Origin: Heterodera schachtii
Lineage: Eukaryota; Nematoda; Chromadorea; Rhabditida; Heteroderidae
Direction of reading: 5' to 3'
Assembly (NCBI GenBank): GCA_023374025.1
Contig: SIJG01000050.1
Location: 149,326 to 213,325, forward strand
Length of the DNA: 64,000 nt
In this document: piece after piece, positions 22,200 through 33,785 of the stretch
How the letters are laid out: each line of letters opens with the position of its first letter
How positions within the stretch are numbered: the first letter of the stretch is position 1
Notes under the pieces: generated by a model
What the model saw: only the letters and a program-made list of their open reading frames with translations
Databases searched by the model: none
What the model was told of the DNA's origin: nothing
Translations under genes and position numbers: made by a program

Positions 22200-24480
22200 T
22201 ATAAGAAAATATTGAAAATCCGATATGGGGGGGGGGAGTAACTGCAGAAAATTTCCCCGCTTTTTTTAAAATCGTCCCTTTTTTTATTGTCAGTATTAAT
22301 TTTATTCACGCTATTTTCAAAAATTTTGAAAGGGTTCGGCAATTATTTGCAAAGCCCATCTATTTTTATTAGGTATGGCGTAAAAATTTCGAAAATTTAA
22401 AATAAAGACGGTATGCAGAGTTTAATGAAAATTTTTTGGCGGCTCCAAGGCAACGCCAGCGCCTAAATCATGTTTGGGTTTTATATTTAATTAAAAAAAA
22501 TAATTATAAATATGATTTTATTTTTCTTCCGGGCTCTTTTTTGGCTTATTGTTAGCTTTTGAATAGGTTCCATGTTAATGTTAAGTCGATTTGCTTGTTG
22601 GGCTATTAATTTTAAAACGATGGGCTTCTGCTCCCGTCATGCGCTTGTTTTACGCAGTCCCTCTGTCATTGTTTGCCATTATGTCCACGTGGATTATAAT
22701 GACAATGATTAAGAAAAAATTGAAGCCTAACCAGGCAAACGGGTGAATGAATGAATACAATTTTTCAATGCTTAAAATAATAATGCTTTTTTCCTTTTTC
22801 TTATGTTATTTCTTAAATAAAAATGCTCTTTTTCTTTTCCCCATTATATTTCGCATATTGAAAATACTCTTTTTCTTTTCATGCATAATAATTATCATCC
22901 TTTTATGCTATCTTTCTTTTTCTTCACTCTTTATGATTGTTTCCATGTGATGTGTTGTGCACTTTCATATATCATCATCATTGTGTGTATGAATTAAGAA
23001 TGTCCAGGAGAATATGACTATAAATGTTAGTTTCATTTTATTTATTTATTTAAATTTCTGTTTTAATTTTACTAATTTATGTTTATTCATTATTAAGGAT
23101 ACGATTTATAGTTTTTTCACTATTTTTTTCCTGAGCTCCCCGTGGCCTGAAATGCACGAAAAACGTGTTTATTTCGGCTGTTGTTAAGCTACTTTTCGAG
23201 TTATTAGCAACTATTTTCTAGTTTTTTATTTTTAACAACTAAAAAACTATAAAATTTTTGAAAAAAACTATTTTCAAGTATTTTGGCGTTTTGCCAAAAT
23301 TTGTTAACAAAAATGCTATAAAAACGAAAAAGACACCCCTAAGAATCGACTTAAAATTTTTTTTCAAAAAATACAGCCCTAAGAATCGACCGAAAATTTT
23401 CAAAAATGCACCCCTATGAAATGAAAAACTTTCTCAAAAATTCGAAAGTTTATTTATTTATTTTTTGGCGAGATACTGATTTGGCTTAATTTTATTGCTT
23501 TTTGAATAAAAATTTGTCATTTTATACCCCTAATAAGCCTTTTTAGAGCCTATTTTATGGGTTTTTTAGAGTTGACAATTTTTAGGTCCTAAAAATATAT
23601 GCACTAATTGTGATTTCCCCCCACTGTAATTCCTCTACTTCATCTTGTTTTTAGAACAATTCTTCTTCAAAGATTCTTCCATTTCCTTTAGTATTAGAAA
23701 TTAATTTATTCACTACTATATTAACTAATTAATTAATTATCATCTCAATTATACGGGCTAAAACTGACAAAAAGAATTTCCGAAACAAACCTCACGAATT
23801 TTAATTGGGATATTTGAATATTTTCTTTTTGCTGCATTTTCAGCAAATTTTAATCACCCATAAATCACTTAAAAATCATAAAAAAAGTCTCCTAATTCTA
23901 CCGTATTTAACTATTTGTCTTCGTAGCATTGGTCAAGAATAATATGCGTTAGGATGCTTTAGACAAGAATTGCACCATATTGAAATATTCATTACAAAAT
24001 GAAAATAAATATTACTAATTATACAATTAAAAATTAGGAAATTTTAGCTATCAATATATTTATTAAAGGAATAAAATATCAATTTATTGCTTTGAAATGC
24101 TTACAAAAACGAGGCAAATATCAATCAATAAAAGTTTCATTCAAAATCAGAAATATTTTATATTAATTTACAATAACAAAAAAAAAAAATAAATAATTCA
24201 TACCCCCAGGACAAAAGTGAAAAATTAGTAAAGAAATTTATTAGATGCAAAAGCAATTGAAAATTGGTCCTTTGATCAATTTTCAATGTTTTTGCAATTT
24301 GTTTGTCATTTATAAAATACTAAATGAAAAATATTTTTGTTTAAACAGATAATTTAGAAGCGGGAGGGAGGGTGGAGGGACACCCAAAAGCAACATTTTC
24401 AATTACGACAGGTGCGGTCGGGAAGATTTTTTTATAATGCTAACAGATTTTACACTTAAAACAGGCATTTATGTATAAAT
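22200..24480. other. Non-coding stretch with repeat fragments
   Basis: No supported gene. A G-run lies at 22227-22237. At 23320-23440 the inverse of the AGGGGTGTATTTTT block of word elements occurs (ACACCCCTAAGAATCGAC). At 23830-24240 lies the inverted partner of 7730-8050. The short frame at 22747-22950 is a low-complexity hydrophobic run in AT-rich DNA with no splice or family support. Confidence 0.5.
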
Positions 24481-24577
24481 TTTTAAAAAAATTACCAATT
24501 GCATTTTTTTGGCTATGATTTTAATGCGTTTACAGGTGAAATATATGTAAAACTTTTTTTTCGGAATTTCTTTTTTC

Positions 24578-25438
24578 TCAAAATCGTTTCTTCCATTCTG
24601 AAATTCTCTGTGGATAAACTTTCAACATTTTTGCAATGGCATCATCACTCATTTTCGGATTCTTTAATTTTATTTCCCGATAAATTTTCATTTTTTCCAT
24701 TTTTTCTTTATCGCTTCTTTTACAATGAATTCCAAATTGTTGCTTCCAAGTTTCAATTGTTCCACGGTTTACTCCAATTTTGTTACAAATTTTGGCATAA
24801 TTTTGTTGCCATTCTTTTCTTGAATATTTTCTTTTTTGTTTAAATTCATTTGCCATTGAAATATATTTTTGCACAATTTCACTTTTTTCTTCATCAGTTT
24901 TTGATTTGTAGCTTTTATTTATTTGTTGATTAAGTCCCAATGCTTTAATCCATTCATAAATATATTTACGATTTGTTCCTAATTTTTTCGCTATTTTTTC
25001 TTCCATTTTACTCCATTCTTTTGTTGAATATTTTCTTTTCATTTTTCATTCGCATGAATTTCTGCATAATTTCAATTTTTCTTCATCAATTTTTGATTTG
25101 TAGCATTTATTCTTTGACTAAGATCTAATTCTTTAATCCATTTTTGAATGTATGTGCGATTTTGTTCCCAATTTTTTCGCTATTTTTTCTTCAATTTTAT
25201 TCCATTCTTTTGTTGAATATTTTCTTCCTTTTTGTTTAATTTTTTCTTTTATTTTATAATATTTTCCAATTATTTCTCTTTTATTCTGCTCATTTCGTTG
25301 TTTTCCTTCTTTTTCTTCCCATTTTTCTCCAAACATTTCATTAAATGATTTTTGCGGTAATTTCTTATTTTCAGTTTTAATTTGATGAATTTCCATTATC
25401 AAAAATATAATTAGAATTAATATTCGGCAGAATTTCAT
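24578..25438 (-). pseudogene. Secreted multi-HTH gene, frameshifted, four modules
   Basis: The minus-strand start at 25438 gives a signal peptide (MKFCRILILIIFLIMEIHQI), the family linker (PQKSFNEMFGEKWEEKE, KYYKIKEKIKQKG) and HTH 1 (KIAKKLGT). A one-base insertion near 25157 breaks the frame and a one-base loss near 25078 appears to restore it. The segment 25042-24578 then gives HTH 2 (KIAKKLGTNRKYIYEWIKAL), HTH 3 (KICNKIGVNRGTIETWKQQ) and HTH 4 (AIAKMLKVYPQRISEWKKRF, then stop). Four modules against three in the intact copy at 43511 imply internal duplication. Both breaks are single-base indels in or next to homopolymers, so sequencing error is possible. Function unknown; HTH folds usually bind DNA. 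Confidence 0.65.
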
Positions 25439-25589
25439 TTTCTTTGCAAATTAAAAAATATAAATTTATTATTTATTTTCTTGTAAATTTAAATTTTAAT
25501 TATTATTTTGGTTTTTTATTGCCATTCTACTGATTTCCTGTAAAATAAAAATCTTATTTAATTGAAAATTATATTGTTTTTGATTATCA

Positions 25590-26115
25590 TGGATAAGGCT
25601 TCGTTTTTTTGGCACAAAAAATCGCGAAATAGGCACCTTAAAAGGCAGAAAAAAACCGTAAAATAGGCATTAAATAGGCACAAAAATCCCCGAATAGGCA
25701 CAAAAATAGGCAAATAAAATTAGGTAACCAAATAAATAAAACTTCATCAAAAACCTAATTTATGTTATATTTCAATTGTTTTAAAGTTTTTTTCGAATAA
25801 GGACAATTTTTAAACCAAAAATTTCTATCAGAAAAAATAATTAAATTTTGGGGATCAATTTTTGAGAAATTTTTTTAATTCTTAGGGGGTGTATTTTCTG
25901 AAATTTTTTTAGGTCGATTTTAGGGGGGTGTATTTTTCATTTTTATTAAGGATTTTTCTGAAAGTCCTGAAAAAGGCGCCAAAAAATGGCGAAATAGGCA
26001 GAAAAATAGGCATTTAGGCATTAAGCACAAAAAGTCCAAAATAGGCTAAGTTAGGCATTATAAAAGTCATTTTAGGCACCCCAAACCAAGCGGAAAACGC
26101 GTTCGTGCTCATAAG
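25590..26115. repeat. Word-repeat element (AAATAGGCA)
   Basis: Repeated AAATAGGCA/AAAATAGGCAC words flank the shared core (TCTTAGGGGGTGTATTTTCTG, then GTCGATTTTAGGGGGGTGTA) at about 25880-25945. The layout is word, core, word, as in 11700-12325 and 31612-32150. Precise ends were not identified. Confidence 0.55.
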
Positions 26116-26118
26116 AGC

Positions 26119-26270
26119 CTGCGCAGAAATTTTAGGCATTAAAAATCTGAAGCATGTGAAGAGCTTTCGAATGCTAACAAGACTGTTGTATTTGGATGGC
26201 AAAGAAAAAAGTTATAGTGGAAAAGCATGGTGAGGCCCAACCGTGCCGGCCCAACTGAGCGAGTCCGGTT
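26119..26270. repeat. Half palindromic element, word GGCCCAAC
   Basis: GTGAAGAGCTTTCGAATGCT, then GGATGGCAAAGAAAAAAGTT, match the right arm of 18490-18874 in the same order, but the terminal word here is GGCCCAACCGTGCCGGCCCAAC. The left arm is missing. Confidence 0.55.
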
Positions 26271-26329
26271 TTCATGACTTTTGAAGGGGGGGATCAATAG
26301 CAGTTCATACAATAAAAATTTTTACAAAA

Positions 26330-26470
26330 TAAAGTTTAAGACTAGGCTTAGGCCTAAGCCCAAGCAAGTCTAAGCTTGGGGCAAAGTCTAGGTTCAAGCC
26401 TAAGCTTATTCTAATCCTTTATAAAAATGCCAATTGTACGAACTGCCATGACCCCATGGGGGGGGGGAGG
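26330..26470. repeat. GGCCTAAGC word block and G-tract
   Basis: Irregular repeats of AGGCTTAGGCCTAAGCCCAAGC lie at 26340-26410, followed by a ten-base G run near 26459. No gene is seen. This is a further example of a short word repeated between unique AT-rich flanks. Confidence 0.4.
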
Positions 26471-26638
26471 ACCTCCCCCTACTTTTTTTTCATGTATGAA
26501 AATATTGGTATGCGCCAAATTCATTTTTATGATTAAATGAATGAGCAAAAATCAAATACAATAACACTCAACTGACAGAGTCCAATATTTAGGTCAAATA
26601 ATTGCAACAATCAATCAATTCATTTCTTGTGTTTCTGA

Positions 26639-27904
26639 TCAGTGATCACCACTCGAGCTCGGCAAATCGTCAATAAGACTGAAAAAACAAAAATAAGAAC
26701 TTAAGTTTCATTTAGTTTTTTAAAATTGTTCACCCATCGTCGAATCCGTCGTCTCTGATGAAAATAAGAATGTCGTTCGTTTGTCCATCAATCACTTGGT
26801 CCATCTCCGTTCTCCACTTTTTCTTAGTGACTATTGTAATCGGACGACGGAAGAGCACAAAAACATTTGCATCTTTTTGTAACAGTGTCAATTGCTCTCC
26901 AGTCAATTCGTTGGTCAGTTCAAATGGCACAACGGCAGAAAGTGAGGGGGACGACGGAAAGTTAACAGAAATGCCGAAAGAAACAGGAGAAGAAGCAGTT
27001 GAAAATGCCTAAAAAAACAAAATATATAAAAAAGCGAATCAAATTGGGCAATCACCGCTTTGATTTGTTCCACGGTTGCCAACCATTGGTCAACCGATGA
27101 ATCCTCAATTCTGAGCACCTTCGGAAAATTGTCGGGACGAGGCGAGAACAGCCACTTGGCCACCGCTTGGCCATCCGATGCATTGGCACTGTCGTCGGGC
27201 GGAAATTCGGGCAAAACGCCGCCATCGAAACCAACAACGCAAAGGGATGGACAATCGTTGAGAATTGACGGAGCAAATTGGCGGATTTGACGAAAATTGA
27301 CGGAGGTCAAAGACAACATACGAATGGAGTCCTTGAACATTGGCCAAATGTTGAGCACAGCGAACTCCGAAATGCGAACATTTCCAGTGGTAATGGCCAA
27401 TTTCGTTGTACAAACGGAGAAAAACCGATGAAAACGGCGGAGAAAATTGAGCACACTTTGTTCGATGAAGCTGAAAATCAGAAAAATATGATGGCAGAAA
27501 TCATTTAAAAATGCAATTTTTACAAGATCATAATGCTTCTGAATGCCATGATTTTGTTCGGCAACGGATTTTGAGGGATTGGCAATGCCTTTCCAACGGA
27601 ATTGACAATTTGCATTTTTGCGCCATTCTCTCCAATTTCTTCTCTAATTCGAATTGGCATGTCCAGTGCCCATTTGCGCGTTTTGAAATGTTCGTCCACG
27701 CGGAGCTCAAATCGGTGACTGATCAGCGCAATGCCAAGGCCAAGCTGAGCGGGCGGCAGCAAATCGAAAACTTTGAGCCAACAGTCGGCAGAGATGAAGC
27801 TGAAAACGGAAAAGCAAAATGATTAGCCATGGGAATTCAAATTTAGAATATTACATCGCTTTTTCCATCTCGTTATCCGCTTCCTTCGGCGGGTTGTCCG
27901 ACAT
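26639..27904 (-). CDS. F-box-like protein, intact (351 aa)
   Basis: Minus-strand exons 27904-27855, 27799-27524, 27470-27056, 27008-26734 and 26678-26639 join with GT/AG ends and consistent phase (2, 2, 0, 2), giving 351 aa. The N-terminus MSDNPPKEADNEMEKA is typical of the F-box-like families described in Globodera and Heterodera. The core is FISADCWLKVFDLLPPAQLG, IALISHRFELRVDEHF. The middle part carries FIEQSVLNFLRRF and AVAKWLFSPR; the end has PFELTNELTGEQLTLLQ and DDLPSSSGDH. Exon number and phase are identical to the 4879 and 35139 genes, although sequence identity is low, so this is an older paralogue. It presumably acts as a ubiquitin-ligase adaptor (inferred). Confidence 0.82.
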
Positions 27905-28199
27905 TCTTTAGGTGGTACTTTTTGAGAGTAAATATTCAGGGCGGCTGAATAAAAGCAAAGAATAAATATTAGTTGGTAAAGCGAGAAAAAATCATTGTGG
28001 TAACAGAAGAAGCCAAAAGTGAAAAGCAATGGGACGAAGAAAAGAATTTGTGGCAGAAAAAAAGGAAAAAAGAGAGACGAATGTACTAAAGAGGAGGGAA
28101 AAGAAGCACTTTTATAGTGTAAGTGTGTGCTCGACCGCGCGGTATTTTTTTGCACTATCCGCGTCCGACGGTGCCGGCTCAGTGAGTAAAAATAAAAAT

Positions 28200-28690
28200 C
28201 ATGAAAAAATAGCCAAAATTAGAGCCCGGCGCGGGACGGGGATTTTGCGGGATCCCAGTCCGCAGTCCCGCGTTTTTTGTTCTCAAAATTAAAGTCCTCA
28301 TTTCAGCCATAAAAAATCATCATTTGCCACTAAAATACCTCAAAAAATCCTCATTTGGAATGAAAAATCTTCATTTTTTAAAACATAAAAAAATGCAAAC
28401 AAAATCAAATTAAGACTCATATGTTGTTTGAAACAATCAAATTCATCAATTGTGCCATTTGAAAGATAAACTTATTTAAAATTAGGATTTTAGCGAAAAA
28501 ATATAAGATTTGCAGAAAAATTACGAATATAATATCACATTGCTTTATTTTCAAAAAATAATGTAATTTTGTCACTTTTTATCAAAAGACAACAAAAATT
28601 CTCAAATTTCTCAAAAGACCACAAAAATCCTCATTTTCCAAAAAATCCTCTTTGACCCTCTAAAAGACCACAAATTTAGTTCTAATTATA
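28200..28690. repeat. Word-repeat blocks (GCGGGATCCCAGTCC; AAAATCCTCATTT)
   Basis: At 28222-28275 a GC-rich block (GCGCGGGACGGGGATTTTGC, then GGGATCCCAGTCCGCAGTCC) matches 45098-45160. It runs into many copies of AAATCCTCATTT and AAAAGACCACAAA up to 28680. No coding frame is supported. It is likely one or two decayed word elements. Confidence 0.45.
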
Positions 28691-29170
28691 AAAAGCAAAT
28701 TTCAGTGCCATTTGAAAGAAATTTATTTTTCGAATTTTCCTTCTAAAATACAAATTTTGCCTTAAAAGTGAAAAAATCACTTAAAAAATCATAAAAAATG
28801 AATATTAGAGGCTTCAAATTAAGTGTATAAGATTTTTAATTAAAAAATTTAAAGGCATCAAAAAATTTTAAAGGTAAAATAAATTGCTGTATATAAAAAG
28901 ATTAAAAATAGAGAAAAAGGGGAGAAACAATTTATCATCCAATTGCTTTAAAAAATTCAGAAGAAAAATAGCAATAATTAAGAATTTTATATTCAAAAAT
29001 ATAAAATATTAATTCAGTATTAACGTTAATGTACAAAAAAAATTTAAATTAAAAACCTAAGCTAAAAATTGCTTGCACGCTCAGAATACGAGTCAATTGT
29101 AATGTTGGAAAAGATTTATTAAATAGAAAATAAATAATAAAATGAATATTAAGAAGCCATAAAACACTAA
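28691..29170. other. AT-rich spacer, nothing recognised
   Basis: Very AT-rich unique sequence without reading frames, splice structure or repeats that could be supported. Confidence 0.5.
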
Positions 29171-29263
29171 ACAAATTCATTTATTGCAATATTTTATTTA
29201 AATTTTTTTAAATATTCTGAATAATCAACATGCATTTGTGGCTTTTAATATTTTAATAATTTT

Positions 29264-29445
29264 CTTTTCTAAGAAAATTGATTCAGGCAAAATCCGACCG
29301 AATTTTAATGAAATATTTGGCAACGGATGGAACAAAAAAGAAAGTGATAAAAATTGAACAAAATGAGCAAAAAGAGAACTCACAATCAGCAGCAGTTGAT
29401 CAGATGGGTGAAGAAATGGGAAAAGTTCCAAATGGCAAATGATCA
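29264..29445 (+). pseudogene. Fragment of secreted acidic/HTH family N-terminus
   Basis: The plus-strand translation SGKIRPNFNEIFGNGWNKKE matches SGKILPNFDEIFGDGWDKNE of the minus-strand copy at 30984. It meets a stop, then an alternative frame continues (QNEQKENSQSAAVDQMG). No HTH module follows, and a palindromic element begins at 29480. It is an inverted, decayed duplicate. Confidence 0.55.
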
Positions 29446-29479
29446 GAACCTTTCGAAAAGTGAGCAGAATATAAATTCT

Positions 29480-29780
29480 ATAAGAATATCGTTCTGAATA
29501 TCGAACCCCAGACCTGAACTCGAACAAAAAGTCGAAAAGTCTAAATTTTCGAAATTAGTTTTTTTCTAAAAATCGCTTTAAATACACGGAAACAAACTGA
29601 AACCCAACAATCCTTCAATAAGAGATCATTTATGCTCTTTTTGAACCAAAAATGATATTCGAAAATTTAGACTTTCGAGTTTTGTTCGAATTCGGGTCCG
29701 GGGTTCGGAATTGGCCGAAATGGATACACTGGATTCGTGGTCAATGCCCCCCCGAAAAGCCAAGGAAATTGTTTTTATGA
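29480..29780. repeat. Palindromic element, TTCGAATTCGGGTCCGG family
   Basis: The left arm (CCCCAGACCTGAACTCGAAC, AAAAGTCGAAAAGTCTAAAT) and right arm (ATTTAGACTTTCGAGTTTTG, TTCGAATTCGGGTCCGGGG) are inverted. The interior has AAACAAACTGAAACCCAACA, also present in the 5285-5480 copy as AAACAAACTGAAAGTCATCA. This is the best-preserved member of the family besides 1015-1400. Confidence 0.65.
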
Positions 29781-29789
29781 CAATAGAAT

Positions 29790-29845
29790 TTTACTGACAC
29801 ATTTTCTACTGACGCATTTTCCACGGACGCATTTTCCGGGCGCTA
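29790..29845. repeat. GACGCATTTTCC word cluster
   Basis: Three to four copies of GACGCATTTTCC/GACACATTTTCT in tandem. This is probably one terminus of a word element; its partner was not found. Confidence 0.5.
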
Positions 29846-30299
29846 TAGAGATTGGTTAAGTCGTATAGAATAAAATATCGGAAAAATAACTAAATCAAAA
29901 AATAGAAAAATTAAGTATCGATTACCAATTTTCAAAAACAAATTTATATGATATTTATTTACAACTATTTAATTAATTCAAAAATAAATTAAATAAATAA
30001 ATATATTTGGGGAAATATTCTAAAAAGGAATTGGTTTTTTTTTTGTTAAATATTTATGATAAAATTCGAAAAAATTATTCAAATTTATCCGTCAATATAA
30101 TATACATCTATTTATAGAGAAATAATAATATATTTTTTAAATTTTACCCAATTTCTCATAAACAAATTTCTTTTCTTTTCTTTTTTGTCTTTTCGGAATT
30201 TCAAATATTTGGAAAGTTTAACAAAGTAATTTTTTTTTGTAATTTTGGCAAAACGCTTTGGGAGGGGATGGATGAATTCATTTTTTGTGGATGATGTTG

Positions 30300-30440
30300 T
30301 GCAGAAGAAAGGTGGTGACTTGGGATGTGCGAGAGTCTCAGTTCTCGGTTCCCGACTCGGGAAATTTCTCGGGTTTTTCGCTTCCCGGTCTCGGTTCCCG
30401 GTCTGCAAAAATTGGCCCTTTTTTAGTGAAAATCTGTTAT
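30300..30440. repeat. TTCTCGGTTCCCG word block
   Basis: TCAGTTCTCGGTTCCCGACTC, then CTTCCCGGTCTCGGTTCCCGG. The same word appears inverted or direct at 30660-30700, inside the HTH-family copy, whose coding sequence it terminates. Together they look like two ends of one element of about 390 bp (30310-30700), or two insertions. Confidence 0.45.
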
Positions 30441-30657
30441 CAAGTCGCACTAAAAATTACAAAATTTTACTGGACTCCCGCCGCCTAAAAAAGAAAGTTT
30501 TTTGAAAATTGCCGCAAAAAAAGCCTTTTGAATGTAAAAAATGTTCGTTAATTGTCTCAAAATCGCAAAAATTGAAAATTTTTTAATTACGATTTGTTTA
30601 TTTGTTCACCCCTTTTTTGTGTTTATCATCTTAAAAAATACATTTAAATTAATTTCA

Positions 30658-30984
30658 CTAAGGTTTCTCGGTTCTCGATTCCCGAGTTGAGAATTTTCTT
30701 TGTAATTTTCCCTTTTCTCTCAACTTTTCTTTAATTGTTTCAAATTTTCGAATTGTTTCTCTTTTTTGTTGATCATTTGGACAATTTCCATTTTCTTCAT
30801 CCAATTCATCAACAAAATGAATGTTTTCATTTTGCTCAATTTGTTCATTTTTTGTCACATTTTCTTCACTTTCATTTTTGTCCCATCCGTCGCCGAATAT
30901 TTCATCGAAATTTGGTAGAATTTTGCCGGATTCAATTTTATAAATTAAGAAAATTAGTAATAATTGTAAATGGCATAAATTCAT
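30658..30984 (-). pseudogene. Secreted acidic/HTH protein, 3' end replaced by repeat
   Basis: The minus-strand frame starts at 30984 with a signal peptide (MNLCHLQLLLIFLIYKIESG), then FDEIFGDGWDKNE and an acidic stretch (FVDELDEENGNCPNDQQ), then the linker KRETIRKFETIKEKLREKGK, RKFSTRE. The HTH module that should follow is missing; the reading frame instead enters the TTCTCGGTTCTCGATTCCCG word and stops. Longer acidic spacing than in the 41.8-47.4 kb copies makes this a divergent subfamily, closer to the gene at 63443. Confidence 0.55.
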
Positions 30985-31494
30985 TTTATTATTGAGTGGA
31001 TATTTGCCTAGAAAATATATTTAATATGAATCTAATGTCATCAAATATTGCTTATATTTGTCATTATTTGGAAAGAACAGATTAAGAAAAATCGAAAATG
31101 TACTGAATTTTCTAATTTGTTAAAAATTGAGATTTTCTGATGAAAAAAAAATTCGCACTAAATGGCAAAACTTTTTGAACGTTTTTCAAAAAAATTTGGG
31201 CAATTCTTTTCTAATTAAAAAATGGCAAAAAATTTAATTTCATTTCATTTATGATGAGCTAGGTAAAAATTTCTCTATTATTCAGTAAAAGTTCAAAAAT
31301 TAGTGAGTTTTAAAAAAGTTAGCAACAAAATTTTGAATCTTAATTTTAGATTTGATTACAACAAGTTAAAAATTTTAGCCAGATATATTAACATAGGGTA
31401 AATTTAAATATAATTATCATGATACAGTTTTTATGTTCGACTCACAAATTAGCACGGTGTAAATTCATTCAAATATTTTTTCATTTTGACAGAG

Positions 31495-31590
31495 TAAAAA
31501 TTGAGACGAAAATTGGGAAAATTTTGGGCACAAATTGCAAAAAAATACATAAAAATGGAAAAAAGAATTAAATTTAAAAAATTAGAATGA
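31495..31590 (+). pseudogene. Isolated HTH-module fragment
   Basis: Plus-strand translation gives KIETKIGKILGTNCKKIHK, matching the HTH pattern KIxxKIAKKLGTNRxxIYxW of the secreted family. There is no linker or signal peptide beside it. Confidence 0.5.
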
Positions 31591-31611
31591 TGAAAAAGAG
31601 ATTTATGTGTA

Positions 31612-32155
31612 GGGCTGGGATTTTGGGATTTTTAGTGTCAAAAAATCGCAAAATAATTAACTAAATAGTGACCAAAAAATCCAAAATAATGGCAAAAATA
31701 GTGGCGAAAAAGTTACAAATTTAGTGGTGTAATTTTTTAAATAGCTGTTTTTTAATTTGAAAATGATTTAAAATTAAGGCAAATAATTTTATTCACTGAT
31801 TTCAATTACAAATGAGGTTTATTTCCTTTCCAATATTTTATTCGCAAATATTGAGAAAGAAAAAAGATTTTGGGGGAAGAATTTTTGAGAAAATTTGCCA
31901 ATTCGTAGGTGTGTAATTTAAAATTTTTAGGTTGATTCTTAGGGGTGTATTTTTTAGAAAAATTTTAAGTCGATTCTTAGGGGTGTATTTTTCTTTTTAT
32001 TGCATTTTTTCTAGAAATTTTCCAAAAAATGCCAAAATAGTGGCAAAAATAGTGACGAAACGCCAAAATAGTGGCAAAAAACTATTTTAGTGGCCAACTT
32101 CCAAAATAATTTTTTTAGTGGCAAAGCTCCAAAATAATGATTCCTAGTGATGAAT
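31612..32155. repeat. Word-repeat element (AAATAGTGGCAAAA)
   Basis: Starts TAGGGCTGGGATTTTGGG, then AAAATAATTAACTAAATAGTG. The core (GGTTGATTCTTAGGGGTGTA, GTCGATTCTTAGGGGTGTAT) lies at 31930-31990. The right side carries AAAATAGTGGCAAAAATAGTG words and ends near CTAGTGATGAATAC. It is a close paralogue of 11700-12325. No matching target duplication was found. Confidence 0.6.
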
Positions 32156-32239
32156 ACAATTCAAAGATATCCTTTTATGTCTATTTCTTTTTTGTTCTCA
32201 TGAGAAAAGATGGAATAAATTTAACGGGAAAATACATAT

Positions 32240-32480
32240 TTGTGATATGTGTGGATGGGATTTTTATGTTTTTACATATTTTTTCTGATGCTTAGTTATA
32301 TGGCGAGCGAAGCCCAAAAAAGCATTTTCTCCGAACAATTTTCGATTTAGAGCGACTTATAAAAACTAAAACAAATATTTTGGCACATAAAAACATGTCG
32401 CACATATTTCGGGGTTTGGCACATATTTTGACATTTTTTGGAAAAAATTGTAATAAAAATATAAGAAAATTGAAAAATAC
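32240..32480. repeat. ACATATTT word block
   Basis: Repeated TTTTTACATATTT and TTTGGCACATATTTTG words with an inverted AGGGGTGTATTTTTC core (ATACACCCCTAAAACC) at 32478. No gene was found. Confidence 0.45.
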
Positions 32481-32800
32481 ACCCCTAAAACCTACTCTCT
32501 TGTCATTTCCTAAAGTTTTTCAAAAAAATATTTATTTATTCCATATGCTAAAAATAGCCAAATGAAATTCTTAATTCGTCATTGGATTTTTAAGTTCTCT
32601 GCTGGAACTTTTAATTTATAAAAATAATTTATCAGAAAAAAAGACCATTTTACCCTAGAACACCTTGAAATTTTTTTATTTACAATTGTGCGGGCGAAAA
32701 ATGATAAAAAAAAATATCTGAACGACTAATTCCATTTTTTTTTTGGAAAAATAGGAAATTTATAATTTTGCAAAGAAAATTTGGAAGAAAAAAGAGAAAA

Positions 32801-32870
32801 ATGTCGGGGAATTGAATCCAAGCGACAAATAATGAAAGTCAAAGGTTTAGCCACTAGACCACATAACGAT
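32801..32870 (-). tRNA. Degenerate tRNA-Glu(TTC)-like sequence
   Basis: On the minus strand, TGTGGTCTAGTGGCTAA resembles the D-arm of eukaryotic tRNA-Glu. A seven-base loop CTTTCAT would carry anticodon TTC, and GGATTCAATTCCCCG resembles a T-arm. The anticodon and acceptor stems pair poorly, so this is more likely a tRNA pseudogene or a tRNA-derived SINE head than a working tRNA. Covariance-model scoring would decide. Confidence 0.35.
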
Positions 32871-32974
32871 GTGAACAAACGCAATAAATGAAATAAATAA
32901 TTTAATTTTTTTTCTCAAAAATTTCTCCTTCTCACCAATTCCCTTCTCTTTTCTCACCAAGACCCCCATTCTTC

Positions 32975-33085
32975 CCAGTGCTTATTTAGTCCCGCCGGGA
33001 CCGGATTCCTTTTTTTCAAAACCGGGACCGGGACCTGAAAAAAGCGGGAATTCCCGTCCCGGTCCCGCTCAGCTCTAATTTTTCT
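32975..33085. mobile_element. Small MITE, word CCGGGACC
   Basis: GTCCCGCCGGGACCGG at the left and GTCCCGGTCCCGCTCAGCTC at the right are inverted. It is a shorter relative of the element at 34014-34204, whose ends read TAGAGTTGAGCGGGACCGGG. Confidence 0.55.
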
Positions 33086-33164
33086 GTTTATTTAAATTTA
33101 AACAAAATTTAAAAAGACATCAAGTTTTCGTTTCATAAACATATATAATTTTTTTAAATGCTTA

Positions 33165-33415
33165 TTGGGGATGTCAATTTTATGTAAAATACATATTTTT
33201 TCATGGCTTCTCCATGCTCTAAATAGTGGAAAAAACACTTTCTTTTCTGTGTTTGTAACAAAAACCGGGACTTTTATTTACATATTTTTACATATTTCGG
33301 GGTTTTATACATATCTCGAGCGTTTATACATATTTGGTACATATTTTGGGTTTTTTTTTACATATTTATGTACTTATTTTGACCACTTTTTGTACATATT
33401 CTTGACCTCCCTTCT
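33165..33415. repeat. TACATATTT word block
   Basis: Tandem irregular copies of TTTACATATTTCGGGGTTTTA, TTTATACATATTTGGTAC and TTGTACATATTC. The first part, ATGTAAAATACATATTTTTTC, resembles 32240-32290. No supported coding. Confidence 0.5.
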
Positions 33416-33785
33416 GCTGGTGGGTGAGCTATTTCTAAAAATCAGAAAATAAAGTCGATCCATGGCCCTTTGAGTACAGGATAATTGAGCTTCGGTCCAA
33501 GTGCGCTGGTTTCGCTGCCCGTCAAAATCCCGATGCGTCGAAATCCCGATGCGTCATAATCCCGACGCGTCGAAATCCCGACGCGTCATAATGCCGACGC
33601 GTCGAAATCCCCGATGCGTCAAAATCCCGACTAAGCTAAAAATAGTCATAATCCCGACAAATAAAAATAATTTAAAACATTTATTTCCGGTGAATTAATC
33701 GAGAAAGTGTTTAATTTTCTTAATTTCAACATTTAGAAAGCTTAATTAACCGAAAGAAAATCAAAAATGGCGTAAACGCAAGTTT

